From an uncultured Pelagibacteraceae bacterium (GTDB lineage: Bacteria; Pseudomonadota; Alphaproteobacteria; Pelagibacterales; Pelagibacteraceae), in assembly GCA_902566785.1 (NCBI GenBank), contig CACFKI010000001.1, positions 62,001-126,000 on the forward strand: 64,000 nt of DNA. Reading direction: 5' to 3'. Numbering within the stretch: the stretch's first letter is position 1; every line of letters begins with the position of its first letter. A program made the position numbers and the translations under genes. Under the pieces are notes generated by a model. That model was not told where the DNA came from, did no database searches, and saw only the letters and a program-made list of their open reading frames with translations. Positions 9,888 to 20,192 of this stretch are shown here, piece by piece.

Positions 9888-10366
9888 TGTATAAATTTAT
9901 TTCTATAAAAAACTTTTTTTTAATAATAGCAATAGTAAGTATTATAACTTTGTTAGGTGCAGTTTTTATTGAATATGTTTTAGGAATAAAACCTTGTAAA
10001 CTTTGTTTATATCAAAGGTACCCATATGTTGTTTCAATTTTTTTTTGTTTTTTTGGATACAGTCAACACAATAAAAACATTTGGCTATATCTTTTATCTG
10101 TTACATTTTTATTAAGTTTAACAATTTCTTTTTATCATGTTGGTATAGAAAACTATATTTTTCCTGAATTTTCTGGATGCTCAGCTGATAATCTTGATAT
10201 AATAAAAAAACAAGATTTACTTAATTCACTAAATAATTTCATTCCAAATTGTAAAGATGTTACTTATAGAATTTTAGGATTATCCCTTGCGACTATAAAT
10301 GTACTTATATCAGGATTAATTTTAGTTATATCATTATTATTGATTAAATATGAAAAAAACAGATAA
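9887..10366 (+). CDS. dsbB: Disulfide bond formation protein DsbB
   Basis: GIKPCKLCLYQRYPYV (CxxC) and second Cys pair region FSGCSADN...NC; four TM helices. Confidence 0.82.
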   Translation: MYKFISIKNFFLIIAIVSIITLLGAVFIEYVLGIKPCKLCLYQRYPYVVSIFFCFFGYSQHNKNIWLYLLSVTFLLSLTISFYHVGIENYIFPEFSGCSADNLDIIKKQDLLNSLNNFIPNCKDVTYRILGLSLATINVLISGLILVISLLLIKYEKNR

Positions 10367-10883
10367 AAAATTATTAGAAGAGTTTATAAGAGTTGATCAC
10401 GCTGGTGAAAGGGGAGCTATTAAAATTTATGAAGGACAATTGTTAGCTCTTAAAACTTTAATGAAAAATGATGAATTAAAAAAGAAAATTGAAGAAATGA
10501 AGCAACATGAAAAAGAACATGCAGAATTTTTTGATAAAGAAATCAAAAAAAGAAATATAAAACCAACTAAATTTCTACCTTTATGGGATCTTTTGGGTGT
10601 GGGTCTTGGTTTTGGTTCTACTATTCTAGGAAGTAAAGCCGCAATGCTTTGTACGGCATCTGTTGAAGAGGTAATTGACGAACATTATCAAAATCAGATA
10701 GACAAAATACAGGACGATGAGAAAGAACTAAAAGATAAAATTATTAAATTTAGAGAGGATGAGCTCCATCATAGAGATATAGCTTATGAAAATGGTGCAA
10801 GCAAAGACGGATTTTACTCAATTTTAGACAAGTTAATCAAAACTAGTTCAAGAATAGCTATTACGATTTCTGAAAAGTATTAA
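10350..10883 (+). CDS. coq7: 2-polyprenyl-3-methyl-6-methoxy-1,4-benzoquinone monooxygenase, COQ7 family
   Basis: RVDHAGERGAIKIYEGQ, EMKQHEKEHAEFF, ASVEEVIDEHY, FREDELHHRDIA di-iron motifs. Confidence 0.92.
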   Translation: MKKTDKKLLEEFIRVDHAGERGAIKIYEGQLLALKTLMKNDELKKKIEEMKQHEKEHAEFFDKEIKKRNIKPTKFLPLWDLLGVGLGFGSTILGSKAAMLCTASVEEVIDEHYQNQIDKIQDDEKELKDKIIKFREDELHHRDIAYENGASKDGFYSILDKLIKTSSRIAITISEKY

Positions 10884-11453
10884 TTAGGGTTCTAACTCTA
10901 CATCCCAGTACAAATAATCAATCCAACTCTTGTGAAGATAGTTTGGTGGAAAATTTTTTCCGTTTTTATGAAGATCTTCTGTTGTTGGCTGAAATGGCTT
11001 TTGATTTAATTTCATTCCAGAAAATTTAAGCAATCTACCACCCTTTTTAACATTGCAAGATGAACATGCTGTAACAACATTATCCCAATCTGTCTTCCCT
11101 CCTTTAGATCTTGGTAACAAATGGTCAAAAGTTAATTCTTTATCACTACCACAATATTGACAAGAGAACTTATCCCTAAGGAATACATTAAATCTGGTAA
11201 AATTCGGATTAGATTGAGGCTTAATATAACTTTTCAATGCTATTACGCTTGGAAGCTTCATACTAAATGAAGGGCTTCGAATTACTCTGTCATAATAACT
11301 AACTATACTAACACGATCCAAAAAAACAGATTTAATTGAATCTTGCCAACTCCATAGTGATAATGGGTAATAACTTAATGGCCTGTAATCAGCGTTAAGA
11401 ACTAATGCAGGACATTTTTCTAATGACATTTGATCAAGATTTCCTTCAATCAT
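10884..11453 (-). CDS. HNH endonuclease
   Basis: FSCQYCGSDKELTFDHLLPRSKGGKTDWDNVVTACSSCNVKKGGR. Confidence 0.92.
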   Translation of the reverse strand: MIEGNLDQMSLEKCPALVLNADYRPLSYYPLSLWSWQDSIKSVFLDRVSIVSYYDRVIRSPSFSMKLPSVIALKSYIKPQSNPNFTRFNVFLRDKFSCQYCGSDKELTFDHLLPRSKGGKTDWDNVVTACSSCNVKKGGRLLKFSGMKLNQKPFQPTTEDLHKNGKNFPPNYLHKSWIDYLYWDVELEP

Positions 11454-11513
11454 TAAAATAGATTAGCTTAATTACTATTATTAATCAATATTACAAAATG
11501 TAAGAAAAAAATA

Positions 11514-12167
11514 TTAATTATTTATGTTTTTTTTAATAAATTCTAAAGCATAACTTGACGCTTCTACTGGTATGTTATGTTCACAATTGTTTATTAATTT
11601 TGTTACTACGTCTACTTTTTGTCTAATTAAAAAATCTTTTGAGTCTAGCAAAAAATTTGATGGAACAATAGAATCTAAAGCTCCATGTATTAAAAGTATT
11701 TGAGGTTTTGAGATAATTCTTTTGGAAAGATTATCCTTATCTATAATTTTACCAGAAAATCCAACTATACATCCAAACTTCTCATTAGCAGTCAATCCAA
11801 TATTTATAGACATCATGCATCCTTGACTGAAACCAGCTATACAAATTTGAGAATTCTTTAAATTATATTTTTTTTTTACTTCGTCAATAAACTTATTTAT
11901 AACTTTTTCGGATTTAAGAGACTCCCCTAATATATAATCAGGATCATCATTTGATAAATCAAACCATTGATAACCGTTGGGATTTATATTGCACTTTTCA
12001 TGGCCATTTGGACTTAAAAAAATAGTATTAGGTAAAAATCTTTTCCAATTAAGTGTCAAAATACTTATATCTTCTCCATCACCACCATAACCATGAAGAA
12101 GTATAACTGCGTTTTTAATAATATTATTCTCTGGTAAAATGATTTTTGTTTTTAAACTTAGTTCCAT
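11514..12167 (-). CDS. Phospholipase/carboxylesterase, alpha/beta hydrolase
   Basis: AVILLHGYGGDGEDI, ICIAGFSQGCMMS (GxSxG), LLIHGALDSIVP. Confidence 0.85.
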   Translation of the reverse strand: MELSLKTKIILPENNIIKNAVILLHGYGGDGEDISILTLNWKRFLPNTIFLSPNGHEKCNINPNGYQWFDLSNDDPDYILGESLKSEKVINKFIDEVKKKYNLKNSQICIAGFSQGCMMSINIGLTANEKFGCIVGFSGKIIDKDNLSKRIISKPQILLIHGALDSIVPSNFLLDSKDFLIRQKVDVVTKLINNCEHNIPVEASSYALEFIKKNINN

Positions 12168-12176
12168 TTATTAAAT

Positions 12177-12707
12177 TTAATCAAATTTTTTTAACCATTT
12201 AATCAACTTTTCATCTTCAAAATTAATTGATCCAATAACTCTTGCAAATTCTTTGCCTTCTTTATTAATAAAGATTGTAGTAGGCAGACCTCTTAAAAGG
12301 AACTGCTTTGCTAATTGAATATCATTGTCATAATAAATCTCTAAATTATCTATATTTAATTCTTTATAAAATTTTTCTGATTTTTCCAAATTCTCTTTAC
12401 CTACATTAATAGGTATAATTTTCAAATTTTTAAAATTTTTGTTTTTTTGTAGTGCATTTAATGACGGCATTTCATGCCTACATGGTGCACACCAAGTTGC
12501 CCAAAAATTTATTAAAACTAAGGAATTTTTGAAGTTATTTAGATAAACAGTTTCATTTTTAATATTTTTAAAATTTATATTTTCAAGTTTTTTTTGGTTT
12601 TTATGAATAAACAGATTTTTTAATTTTGGATCCTGTATTGCATAAGATCCACTTGATGATATTAGATATAATAAAACAACTAAAAATTTAAATGTTATAA
12701 ATTTCAT
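12177..12707 (-). CDS. TlpA-like thioredoxin-fold protein
   Basis: LINFWATWCAPCRHEMPSL, RGLPTTIFINKEGKEFARVIG; N-terminal signal peptide. Confidence 0.88.
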   Translation of the reverse strand: MKFITFKFLVVLLYLISSSGSYAIQDPKLKNLFIHKNQKKLENINFKNIKNETVYLNNFKNSLVLINFWATWCAPCRHEMPSLNALQKNKNFKNLKIIPINVGKENLEKSEKFYKELNIDNLEIYYDNDIQLAKQFLLRGLPTTIFINKEGKEFARVIGSINFEDEKLIKWLKKFD

Positions 12708-12730
12708 ACTTATGGATATAATTACATATC

Positions 12731-14125
12731 ATGTCAAAAAATAAAAACAATAAAGCTATTTGGAGCACTAGAATAAAAAAAAATACTACTTCGATATTTA
12801 AAAAAGTTGGGAGTTCTATTAATACAGATAAAAGATTATATAAAGAAGACATACAGGGTTCTGTAGCTCATACTGAGATGCTTTTTAAACAAAAAATTAT
12901 CTCATTCAAAATTAAAAATAAAATTATTTGGGGTTTAAATAAAATCCAAAATGAAATTTTAAAAGGAAAATTTATCTTTAGAACAGATTTAGAAGATATT
13001 CATATGAATATAGAAAATAGACTACATGAAATAATTGGTGAAGATGCTGGATTTGTTCATACAGGTAGATCAAGAAATGACCAAGTAATAACAGATCTTA
13101 AAATTTGGATGAAACATTCTACTGTAGATCTAATTAAACTTTTGGAAAATCTTAACAAAGTTTTTTTAAAAGTAGCTGAAAAAAATATAGAGACAATTAT
13201 GCCAGGATTTACTCATTTAAAAAATGCTCAACCAATATCTTTTGCACATTATTTATTAGCATATTTTGAAATGTTTAAAAGAGATAAGAATAGATTTGAA
13301 AACAACTTAAAAAACTTAAATGAAAATCCTTTAGGAGCTGCTGCTTTTGCAGGGACAAATTTTAATATCGATCGATTTTTTACTACTAAAAAATTAAAAT
13401 TTAATTATCCAACAAATAATTCAATTGATACTATTTCTGATAGAGATTTTGTTTTAGATTTTTTATATACAGTTTCAGCTTGTTCGATACATATTTCAAG
13501 AATTTCTGAGGAATTTATTATTTGGAACTCAGATGCATTTAAATTAATAAAATTAAACGATAAAATAGTAACAGGATCTTCAATAATGCCACAGAAAAAA
13601 AATCCTGATCCACTGGAATTTTTAAGAGGTAACAGCGGATCCAGTTTTGGAAATCTATTTACAATGCTTACAATTTTAAAAGGTTTACCCTTGTCATATT
13701 TTAAAGATATGCAAGATGATAAAAGATTAGTTTTTAATTCATTTGATTTGTTAAAAAATTCTATTCAAGTTCTTATTGAAGTTCTTAATAATTTTTCTGC
13801 TAATAAAAAGAGAATGTTAGAACTAGCAAATGAGGGATTTATATTATCTACCGATCTAGCAGATTATCTCGTTAAAAAATATAACTTTCCTTTTAGAAAA
13901 GCATATTTAATAACAGCAAGAATTGTTAATTATGCAGAGTCAAAACACTTAAAATTTAATGATTTGACAATGAAAGATTTAAATAAAATAGATAAAAATC
14001 TAGATGAGAGTGTTTTAGAAGTATTTGATTTAAGAAACTCAATAAAATCAAAAAAGTCTTATGGAGGTACTTCTTTTGAAAATATAAAGAAAATGATAAA
14101 AAAATATAAAAGAGAATCAAAATGA
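12731..14125 (+). CDS. argH: Argininosuccinate lyase
   Basis: HTGRSRNDQVITD, TGSSIMPQKKNPDPLEFLRG. Confidence 0.95.
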   Translation: MSKNKNNKAIWSTRIKKNTTSIFKKVGSSINTDKRLYKEDIQGSVAHTEMLFKQKIISFKIKNKIIWGLNKIQNEILKGKFIFRTDLEDIHMNIENRLHEIIGEDAGFVHTGRSRNDQVITDLKIWMKHSTVDLIKLLENLNKVFLKVAEKNIETIMPGFTHLKNAQPISFAHYLLAYFEMFKRDKNRFENNLKNLNENPLGAAAFAGTNFNIDRFFTTKKLKFNYPTNNSIDTISDRDFVLDFLYTVSACSIHISRISEEFIIWNSDAFKLIKLNDKIVTGSSIMPQKKNPDPLEFLRGNSGSSFGNLFTMLTILKGLPLSYFKDMQDDKRLVFNSFDLLKNSIQVLIEVLNNFSANKKRMLELANEGFILSTDLADYLVKKYNFPFRKAYLITARIVNYAESKHLKFNDLTMKDLNKIDKNLDESVLEVFDLRNSIKSKKSYGGTSFENIKKMIKKYKRESK

Positions 14126-14247
14126 AAAAAAAAACATTATTTTTATTATTTTTTATATTTCTTTTAGTTTCTTGTGGTAAAAAAGCTGACCCTCAATATA
14201 AACAAAGTAAATTTATATTTTTGAATAAAATAATTATAGTTTCATGA
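14122..14247 (+). CDS. Short lipoprotein, LptM/YifL-like (41 aa)
   Basis: MKKKTLFLLFFIFLLVSCGKKADPQYKQSKFIFLNKIIIVS; lipobox LVSC followed by GKKADP. Overlaps argH stop and lysA start by 4 nt each. Absent from ORF track (short). Confidence 0.75.
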   Translation: MKKKTLFLLFFIFLLVSCGKKADPQYKQSKFIFLNKIIIVS

Positions 14248-15458
14248 CATATAAAAATAAGCACTTCTATATTGAAAAAATAAGTGCAGAAAAATTAGCT
14301 AAAAAATTTGGAACACCTTCTTATATTTATTCTTATAATAGTTTAAAAAATAATATAAAAAATTTTAAAAATCATTTTAGATCTTTTAAACCAACAATTT
14401 GTTTTTCAGTTAAATCTAACTCTAATTTAAGACTTTTAAACCTTATAAGTAAGTTTGGTTTGGGGGCAGATGTTGTTTCAAAAGGAGAACTTTTAAAAGC
14501 CCTTAAAGCTAAAATTAAACCTGAAAAAATTGTTTTTTCTGGAGTTGGAAAATCAATTGAAGAACTTAAATTTGCAATTAAAAAAAAAATTTTTTTAATT
14601 AATGTAGAATCTGAAAACGAAATTATTGAAATTGAGAAAATTGCAAAAAAAAACAAAAAAAAAATAGATATCGGAATTAGACTAAATCCAGATACTGATG
14701 CAAATACTTTAAAAGAAATTTCAACTGGTAAAAAAGAAAATAAATTTGGTTTAACGAAAAAAAAATTTTTGTACCTTGTTGATAAATATAAATATTCAAA
14801 TTTTATTAATATTATTTGTTTAAGTGTTCATATTGGTAGTCAAATAACTAGCCACACCCCCTATAAAAAAATGTTAGATATTGTGGATAGGACTATCAAA
14901 GATTCAAGATATAAATTTAGTTATATTGATTTGGGTGGTGGTATGGGCATTCAATATAAAAAAAATGGTAATAAATTAAATTATAAAAAGTATAGCTCGT
15001 TAATTAAATCTTTTTTAAAAAAAAATAAAGTTAAAATAATATTTGAACCTGGAAGATCAATAATAGGAAATGCAGGATTTTTATTAACTAAAATAATTTA
15101 TATCAAACAGACAAATACAAGAAATTTTATAATTTTAGACTCAGCTATGAATGATATGATGAGACCTGCGCTATATAAAGCTGAGCATATGATTTTACCG
15201 TCTAAACTTTCAAAAAACAAGATTAATAGAAGACATGAATTTGTAGGTCCTATATGTGAAACCACAGATAAATTTTTGACTACGTTAAAATACCAAAAAT
15301 TAAATCAAAACGATATTTTAATAATATGTGATGTAGGTGCATATGGAATGGTATTATCATCGAATTACAATTTAAGACCAAAGCCTCCAGAAATTTTAGT
15401 AAATAAAAAAAATTCAAAAATAATTACTAAAAGAGAAAAACTAATTTCAATAATCTAA
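14244..15458 (+). CDS. lysA: Diaminopimelate decarboxylase
   Basis: TICFSVKSNSNLRLL, HIGSQITS, DLGGGMGI, FEPGRSIIGNAGFL, GPICETTDKF, GAYGMVLSSNYN. Confidence 0.95.
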   Translation: MTYKNKHFYIEKISAEKLAKKFGTPSYIYSYNSLKNNIKNFKNHFRSFKPTICFSVKSNSNLRLLNLISKFGLGADVVSKGELLKALKAKIKPEKIVFSGVGKSIEELKFAIKKKIFLINVESENEIIEIEKIAKKNKKKIDIGIRLNPDTDANTLKEISTGKKENKFGLTKKKFLYLVDKYKYSNFINIICLSVHIGSQITSHTPYKKMLDIVDRTIKDSRYKFSYIDLGGGMGIQYKKNGNKLNYKKYSSLIKSFLKKNKVKIIFEPGRSIIGNAGFLLTKIIYIKQTNTRNFIILDSAMNDMMRPALYKAEHMILPSKLSKNKINRRHEFVGPICETTDKFLTTLKYQKLNQNDILIICDVGAYGMVLSSNYNLRPKPPEILVNKKNSKIITKREKLISII

Positions 15459-15459
15459 A

Positions 15460-16167
15460 TTGATTATAATGCTTAGAAGAATTTTATTTTTATTTTTTTT
15501 TTATTTTGGAGTAATTTGTCTATGCATATTACTTCTACCATCTCTAATATTAAATAAAAAAATAGTTATTTTAGGTGGCAAATTACTTGGCGGGTGGAGT
15601 AAATTTTGCTTAGAATTTTTTTTAAAAACAAAAATAGTTATTTCTGGCAAAGAAAATATTACAAAAGATAAATTTTTTATTGCTTGTGCTCACCAATCTC
15701 AATTTGAAACTTTTTTTTTACAAGCGTTATTTGACTCACCTGTGTTTATTTTAAAAAATGAACTATTTAAAATACCTATATTTGGTTGGTATTTAAAAAA
15801 AATGGGTTGCATAGGAATTGAGAGAAACAAAACAACTAAGGAAAATTTAAATTTCTTTGAGAAAATTCAAGATCATTATAAAAAATCAGATAGACCAATA
15901 ATTATTTTTCCACAAGCTACTAGAGTAGATATTAATGACAGAAAACCTTTTAAAAAAGGTGTTAAAAGAATTTACTCTGAACTTAATATAAAATGTCAGC
16001 CTATAGCTCTTAACTCTGGTATCATTTGGCCTAAAAAAGGAATTCTAAAAACTAATAAAACCTTAAAAATTTCTATATTAAAAACAATCGATCCTGGATT
16101 AAATTCTGATGATTTTTTTTTGAAACTTCAAAAAAATATTTATGATGAATTAGATAAAATGATCTAA
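15460..16167 (+). CDS. plsC: 1-acyl-sn-glycerol-3-phosphate acyltransferase
   Basis: ACAHQSQFETFF (HxxxxE/D variant), IIIFPQATRVD, PIALNSG. ATG at 15469 is an alternative start. Confidence 0.85.
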   Translation: MIIMLRRILFLFFFYFGVICLCILLLPSLILNKKIVILGGKLLGGWSKFCLEFFLKTKIVISGKENITKDKFFIACAHQSQFETFFLQALFDSPVFILKNELFKIPIFGWYLKKMGCIGIERNKTTKENLNFFEKIQDHYKKSDRPIIIFPQATRVDINDRKPFKKGVKRIYSELNIKCQPIALNSGIIWPKKGILKTNKTLKISILKTIDPGLNSDDFFLKLQKNIYDELDKMI

Positions 16168-17276
16168 CCTTTCATAGGCATAACTACAAAAATACTGTCA
16201 AAATCTCCTGGATCTTTAATAAGCGCTGGTGAACCAGTATCTTTTAAATAAATTTCTATTTTATCTCCATCTAATTGTGAAGCTATATCAATTAAATATC
16301 TCGAATTAAAACTTATATCTAGTTCATAATCAAATAATACACTGAGAGTTTCTTTCCCATCTCCGCTATTGGCATTATTTACAGATAAATTTAATGTATC
16401 TTTTGATAAATTAAATTTTACTCCATCCTTTTTATCTAACGAGACTGATGCTACACGATCTACAGAATTTAAAAATAACTTTAAATCAATTTCTAATTTT
16501 TTTTGATTCTCTTTAGGTACAACTTGAATATAATTTGGAAATTTTCCATCAATTAGCTTAGAGATCAATATACAATTATCTAATTCAAATTTTATTTTTG
16601 ATTTGATATTTGATACTTTTACTTCCCCATCATAATTTTCTAACAAACTACAAAGTTGAAAAATTGTTTTTTTAGGAAGAATTATGGGATCAAAATCTAT
16701 TTTTTCATTAAGTCTAATTTTTGAAATAGACATCCTGTGACTATCCGTTGCAGCAGCTGTTAAAAATATTTTATCATCTGCTTGGGTTTGATGAAAAAAT
16801 ATTCCACTTAAATAATGTCTAGTTTCATCATTTGAAATTGAAAATTTACATTTGCTTAATAATTTGAGTAAAAACTTTGATTTAATTGAAAAACTATTTT
16901 TATCAAAATTTTCATCAGTTAAAGGAAACTCAGAGGGATTTATACAATTTAAATTAAATACTGATTTTTCCGACTCTAAGTGAATTTTACTCTCACTTAT
17001 CATTGAAAAATTTATCTTGTTTCCTGAGTTAAATTTTCTCACAATATCATACATTATTGACGAAGATGTTGTTGTTTTTCCCTCCTCAACAATTTCAACA
17101 TTTTTTATTTCTTGAATAAAAATTAAATCAAGATCCGTAGCAGTGATTTTTAATATTGAATTTTGAGCTTCTAATAAAATATTTGATAGAATAGGAAGCG
17201 TGCTTCTTTTTTCTATTACGCCTTGGCAATAATTTAAAGACTTTTGCAAGTCTTGCTGATTTACGTTAAACTTCAT
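16164..17276 (-). CDS. dnaN: DNA polymerase III beta subunit (sliding clamp)
   Basis: MKFNVNQQDLQKSLNYCQGVIEKRSTLPILSNILLEA...DGKFPNYIQVVP...VVMPMKG. Confidence 0.96.
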   Translation of the reverse strand: MKFNVNQQDLQKSLNYCQGVIEKRSTLPILSNILLEAQNSILKITATDLDLIFIQEIKNVEIVEEGKTTTSSSIMYDIVRKFNSGNKINFSMISESKIHLESEKSVFNLNCINPSEFPLTDENFDKNSFSIKSKFLLKLLSKCKFSISNDETRHYLSGIFFHQTQADDKIFLTAAATDSHRMSISKIRLNEKIDFDPIILPKKTIFQLCSLLENYDGEVKVSNIKSKIKFELDNCILISKLIDGKFPNYIQVVPKENQKKLEIDLKLFLNSVDRVASVSLDKKDGVKFNLSKDTLNLSVNNANSGDGKETLSVLFDYELDISFNSRYLIDIASQLDGDKIEIYLKDTGSPALIKDPGDFDSIFVVMPMKG

Positions 17277-18669
17277 TTTCTTTACTGTATAAAATCTTAT
17301 TCTTCAGGCTATCTATATTTAAGCTTAACTCTTTATCTTCATTCTTTAATCTTTCAATTGTTTTTACTGAATGGATTACTGTTGTATGGTCTCTATTAGA
17401 AAATGATCTACCTATTTCAGGAAGAGATTTAGATGTTAATACTTTTGATAAATAAATTGCAGTTTGTCTTGGCCTCACTAAATACCTAGATCTTCTTGCA
17501 GATAACATTTCATTTTTACTAATTTTAAAAAATTTACAAACTATAGTTTGAATTAGATCTATTGTTACTTTGTTTTCTGACATATTTAATAGATCCTTTA
17601 AAATGATTTTAGTTTCAGCTAAAGAAGGTACCTTGTTGTAAATTCTTGAAAAAGATATAACTCTATTCAAAGCCCCAACAACCTCTCTAATATTTGACCT
17701 TATTTCAGAACAAATAAATTTTAAAATTTCGTCAGATATTTTTATTGTGTTTCCATTAAGCAGTAATAGCTCATTTGTTTTTGATTTAATTATTTTATAT
17801 CTTAAATCATAGTCTGCACTTTGAATGTCAACCACTAGTCCTCCAGAAAATCTTGATTTTATCCTTTCCTGTATTCTCGAGAGCTTATTTGGCGCTCTAT
17901 CAGCTGTTATAACAATCTGAGAACCGTTATCTATTAATGCGTTGAATGTATGAAAAAACTCTTCTTGCATAGCTTCTTTTCCATTCATAAACTGAATATC
18001 ATCAATTAATAGTACGTCAGTATTTCTAAAATAATCCTTAAATTTAACCATCTCATTCGATTTAATTGATTTTATAAAATGATACATAAATCTTTCAGCA
18101 GATATGAACATAATTTTTTTTGCAGACTTAAATTCAAGTCCAATTGCATTTAGTAAATGAGTTTTCCCCATTCCAACACCACCATATAAATATAATGGGT
18201 TATAATGAGATAAGTCCTCGGTTATTTTTTTTGAGGCTTCAAATGCTAGCTTGTTACTTGATCCTAAGATAAAATTATTAAAATTTTTATTTGGATCTAT
18301 TCTATTATATTTTAAAAATGTGTCTTCTATAAAAGTTATATTTGGTTTTTTTATAATTTCTGATTTACTTTCATTTTCATTATTTCTAATCACATATTTG
18401 TCATTTATGGAAATTTCTATTCTATTAATCTGCTTATTATAGCCATTTACTATTTGTAAAATTTGATCTAAATAACGCGAGGTAATCCAATCCCTTATAA
18501 ACCTGGTTGATACTGAAATTAATATATAATTTTTAAACTCTTCAACAAAATCTAATTTTTTAAGCCATGATTCATAAATATCTAAACCAAATTTCAACTT
18601 CATATCATTTTGAATATTGACCCATTCGATAGTTTTTTGTTTAATATTTTGATTTAAATTGTTATTCAT
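17266..18669 (-). CDS. dnaA: Chromosomal replication initiator DnaA
   Basis: NPLYLYGGVGMGKTHLLNAIG, LLIDDIQFM, C-terminal SARRSRYLVRPRQTAIYLSKVLTSKSLPEIGRSFSNRDHTTVIHS. Confidence 0.97.
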   Translation of the reverse strand: MNNNLNQNIKQKTIEWVNIQNDMKLKFGLDIYESWLKKLDFVEEFKNYILISVSTRFIRDWITSRYLDQILQIVNGYNKQINRIEISINDKYVIRNNENESKSEIIKKPNITFIEDTFLKYNRIDPNKNFNNFILGSSNKLAFEASKKITEDLSHYNPLYLYGGVGMGKTHLLNAIGLEFKSAKKIMFISAERFMYHFIKSIKSNEMVKFKDYFRNTDVLLIDDIQFMNGKEAMQEEFFHTFNALIDNGSQIVITADRAPNKLSRIQERIKSRFSGGLVVDIQSADYDLRYKIIKSKTNELLLLNGNTIKISDEILKFICSEIRSNIREVVGALNRVISFSRIYNKVPSLAETKIILKDLLNMSENKVTIDLIQTIVCKFFKISKNEMLSARRSRYLVRPRQTAIYLSKVLTSKSLPEIGRSFSNRDHTTVIHSVKTIERLKNEDKELSLNIDSLKNKILYSKENEV

Positions 18670-18983
18670 GGAAGAATTTCAATTAAGCTTTTTAGTAATT
18701 TATTGCAATGAATTTTTTTTATTTTTTAAAAATAAATAAAATCTATAATTGTAAAATCTATAAGCGAAAAACTTTTAACTTCTGAATTGTATTCAGATGA
18801 TTATTTAGTAATTAATAATTTACTTTTATTTACAGTTAATTATCTACATATAGTAGATGGAAATTAAAAAAATTTATATTTTGTGTATAAAATAATTATA
18901 ATTGAATAAAAAAATTTTTTTTAGGAAACTCTAATTAAATAATTTTTTTAAATAAGCCTAACTACTTACAGTTGATTAAAATT
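18670..18983. promoter_or_regulatory. AT-rich dnaA-rpsT intergenic region with DnaA-box-like sites
   Basis: TTATCTACA at 18840-18848 (one mismatch to TTATCCACA); TGTGTATAA at 18882-18890 = TTATACACA on minus; inverted repeat ATCTAC-ATATA-GTAGAT at 18842-18858; long A/T tracts; 314 nt, the longest intergenic gap here apart from the 7081-7409 region. Confidence 0.45.
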
Positions 18984-19244
18984 TTAGATTGAATTGATTT
19001 TTTTTGTAATTCTAGAAATATTTCTTGACGCGTTTTGTTTTTTTATGATACCCGTTTTAGCAATTTTCATCAATTCAGAGTTAAACTTTGGCAAATAAGA
19101 GAGTGCATCTTTTTTATTTTTTTTATCAATAATTGAATTCATTTTTTTTAAAGCTTTTTTAAATCTTGCTTTTCTGATTTTATTAACTTTAGTTTCTCTA
19201 GATATTCTTCTAATTGTTTTAATTGCTGATTTAGTGTTTGCCAT
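18984..19244 (-). CDS. rpsT: 30S ribosomal protein S20
   Basis: MANTKSAIKTIRRISRETKVNKIRKARFKKALKK. Confidence 0.95.
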   Translation of the reverse strand: MANTKSAIKTIRRISRETKVNKIRKARFKKALKKMNSIIDKKNKKDALSYLPKFNSELMKIAKTGIIKKQNASRNISRITKKINSI

Positions 19245-19293
19245 AGCGTTGCTGTATAACTTGTGATTTAAAAACGGTCAACATATTAAATTT

Positions 19294-20154
19294 TTATTTT
19301 TGGCAAATTTCACACATAAATGTTGATCTATTTGTTTGAAAAAACTTAGTAATAATACCTTTGCAATTATTTCTTGAACAAGTTTCTCCTTTTCTACCAT
19401 ATATTTTAAATTCTTTTTGAAAAGATCCATTTACACCCTCAGTATTTTGGAAATCTCTAATTGAAGAACCACCATATTCGATAGCAAGTTTTAATACTAT
19501 GTTTGAATATTTAATTATTTTTTTTATTTCATTTTTAGAAATTTGTGACCCTTCTTTTTTAGGATTTATTTTTGAATAAAATAAGATTTCATTAACATAT
19601 ATATTTCCTAATCCTGCTATAATACTTTGATCTAATAAAATATTTTTTATATTTTTCTTTTTATTTTGAATTTTTTTAAATAGGTAATTTGAATTAAATT
19701 CTTTACTAAATGGTTCTGGACCAATCTTTTTAAAATATAAATTTAAATCTTTATAATTCCTAAACAATTTAAAAAACCCAAATCTTCTTGGATCATTATA
19801 AATAATATTAAAATTTGGAAAAACAAATTTCAAATGATTATGTTTTTTTGGAACTTGTTTGTATTGGTAAAAACTTAAGTTTGTGATTTTATCAAATTTT
19901 TTTTTAACCAAGTGTATAGTTCCCGACATTCCAAGATGAAAAACACAATACAGATTGGATTTAAATTCTATAATAATGTATTTTGATATTCTTGATATAT
20001 TTAAAATAACCTTATTCTTAAGAGATCTTTCAAAATTGATAGGGATCTTAAATCTTAAATTTCTATTTTTTACAATTACTTTACTTAATTTTTTATATTT
20101 AATTGCACTTTTAAGTGATTGTTTTACTATTTCTACTTCTGGCAATTCTGGCAT
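19294..20154 (-). CDS. mutM: Formamidopyrimidine-DNA glycosylase
   Basis: MPELPEVEIVKQSL, GLGNIYVNEILF, C-terminal zinc-finger-like GRKGETCSRNNCKGIITKFFQTNRSTFMCEICQK. Confidence 0.95.
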   Translation of the reverse strand: MPELPEVEIVKQSLKSAIKYKKLSKVIVKNRNLRFKIPINFERSLKNKVILNISRISKYIIIEFKSNLYCVFHLGMSGTIHLVKKKFDKITNLSFYQYKQVPKKHNHLKFVFPNFNIIYNDPRRFGFFKLFRNYKDLNLYFKKIGPEPFSKEFNSNYLFKKIQNKKKNIKNILLDQSIIAGLGNIYVNEILFYSKINPKKEGSQISKNEIKKIIKYSNIVLKLAIEYGGSSIRDFQNTEGVNGSFQKEFKIYGRKGETCSRNNCKGIITKFFQTNRSTFMCEICQK

Positions 20155-20192
20155 TTAATATTATATTAATTGAATTAAATTAGAATAAAACT

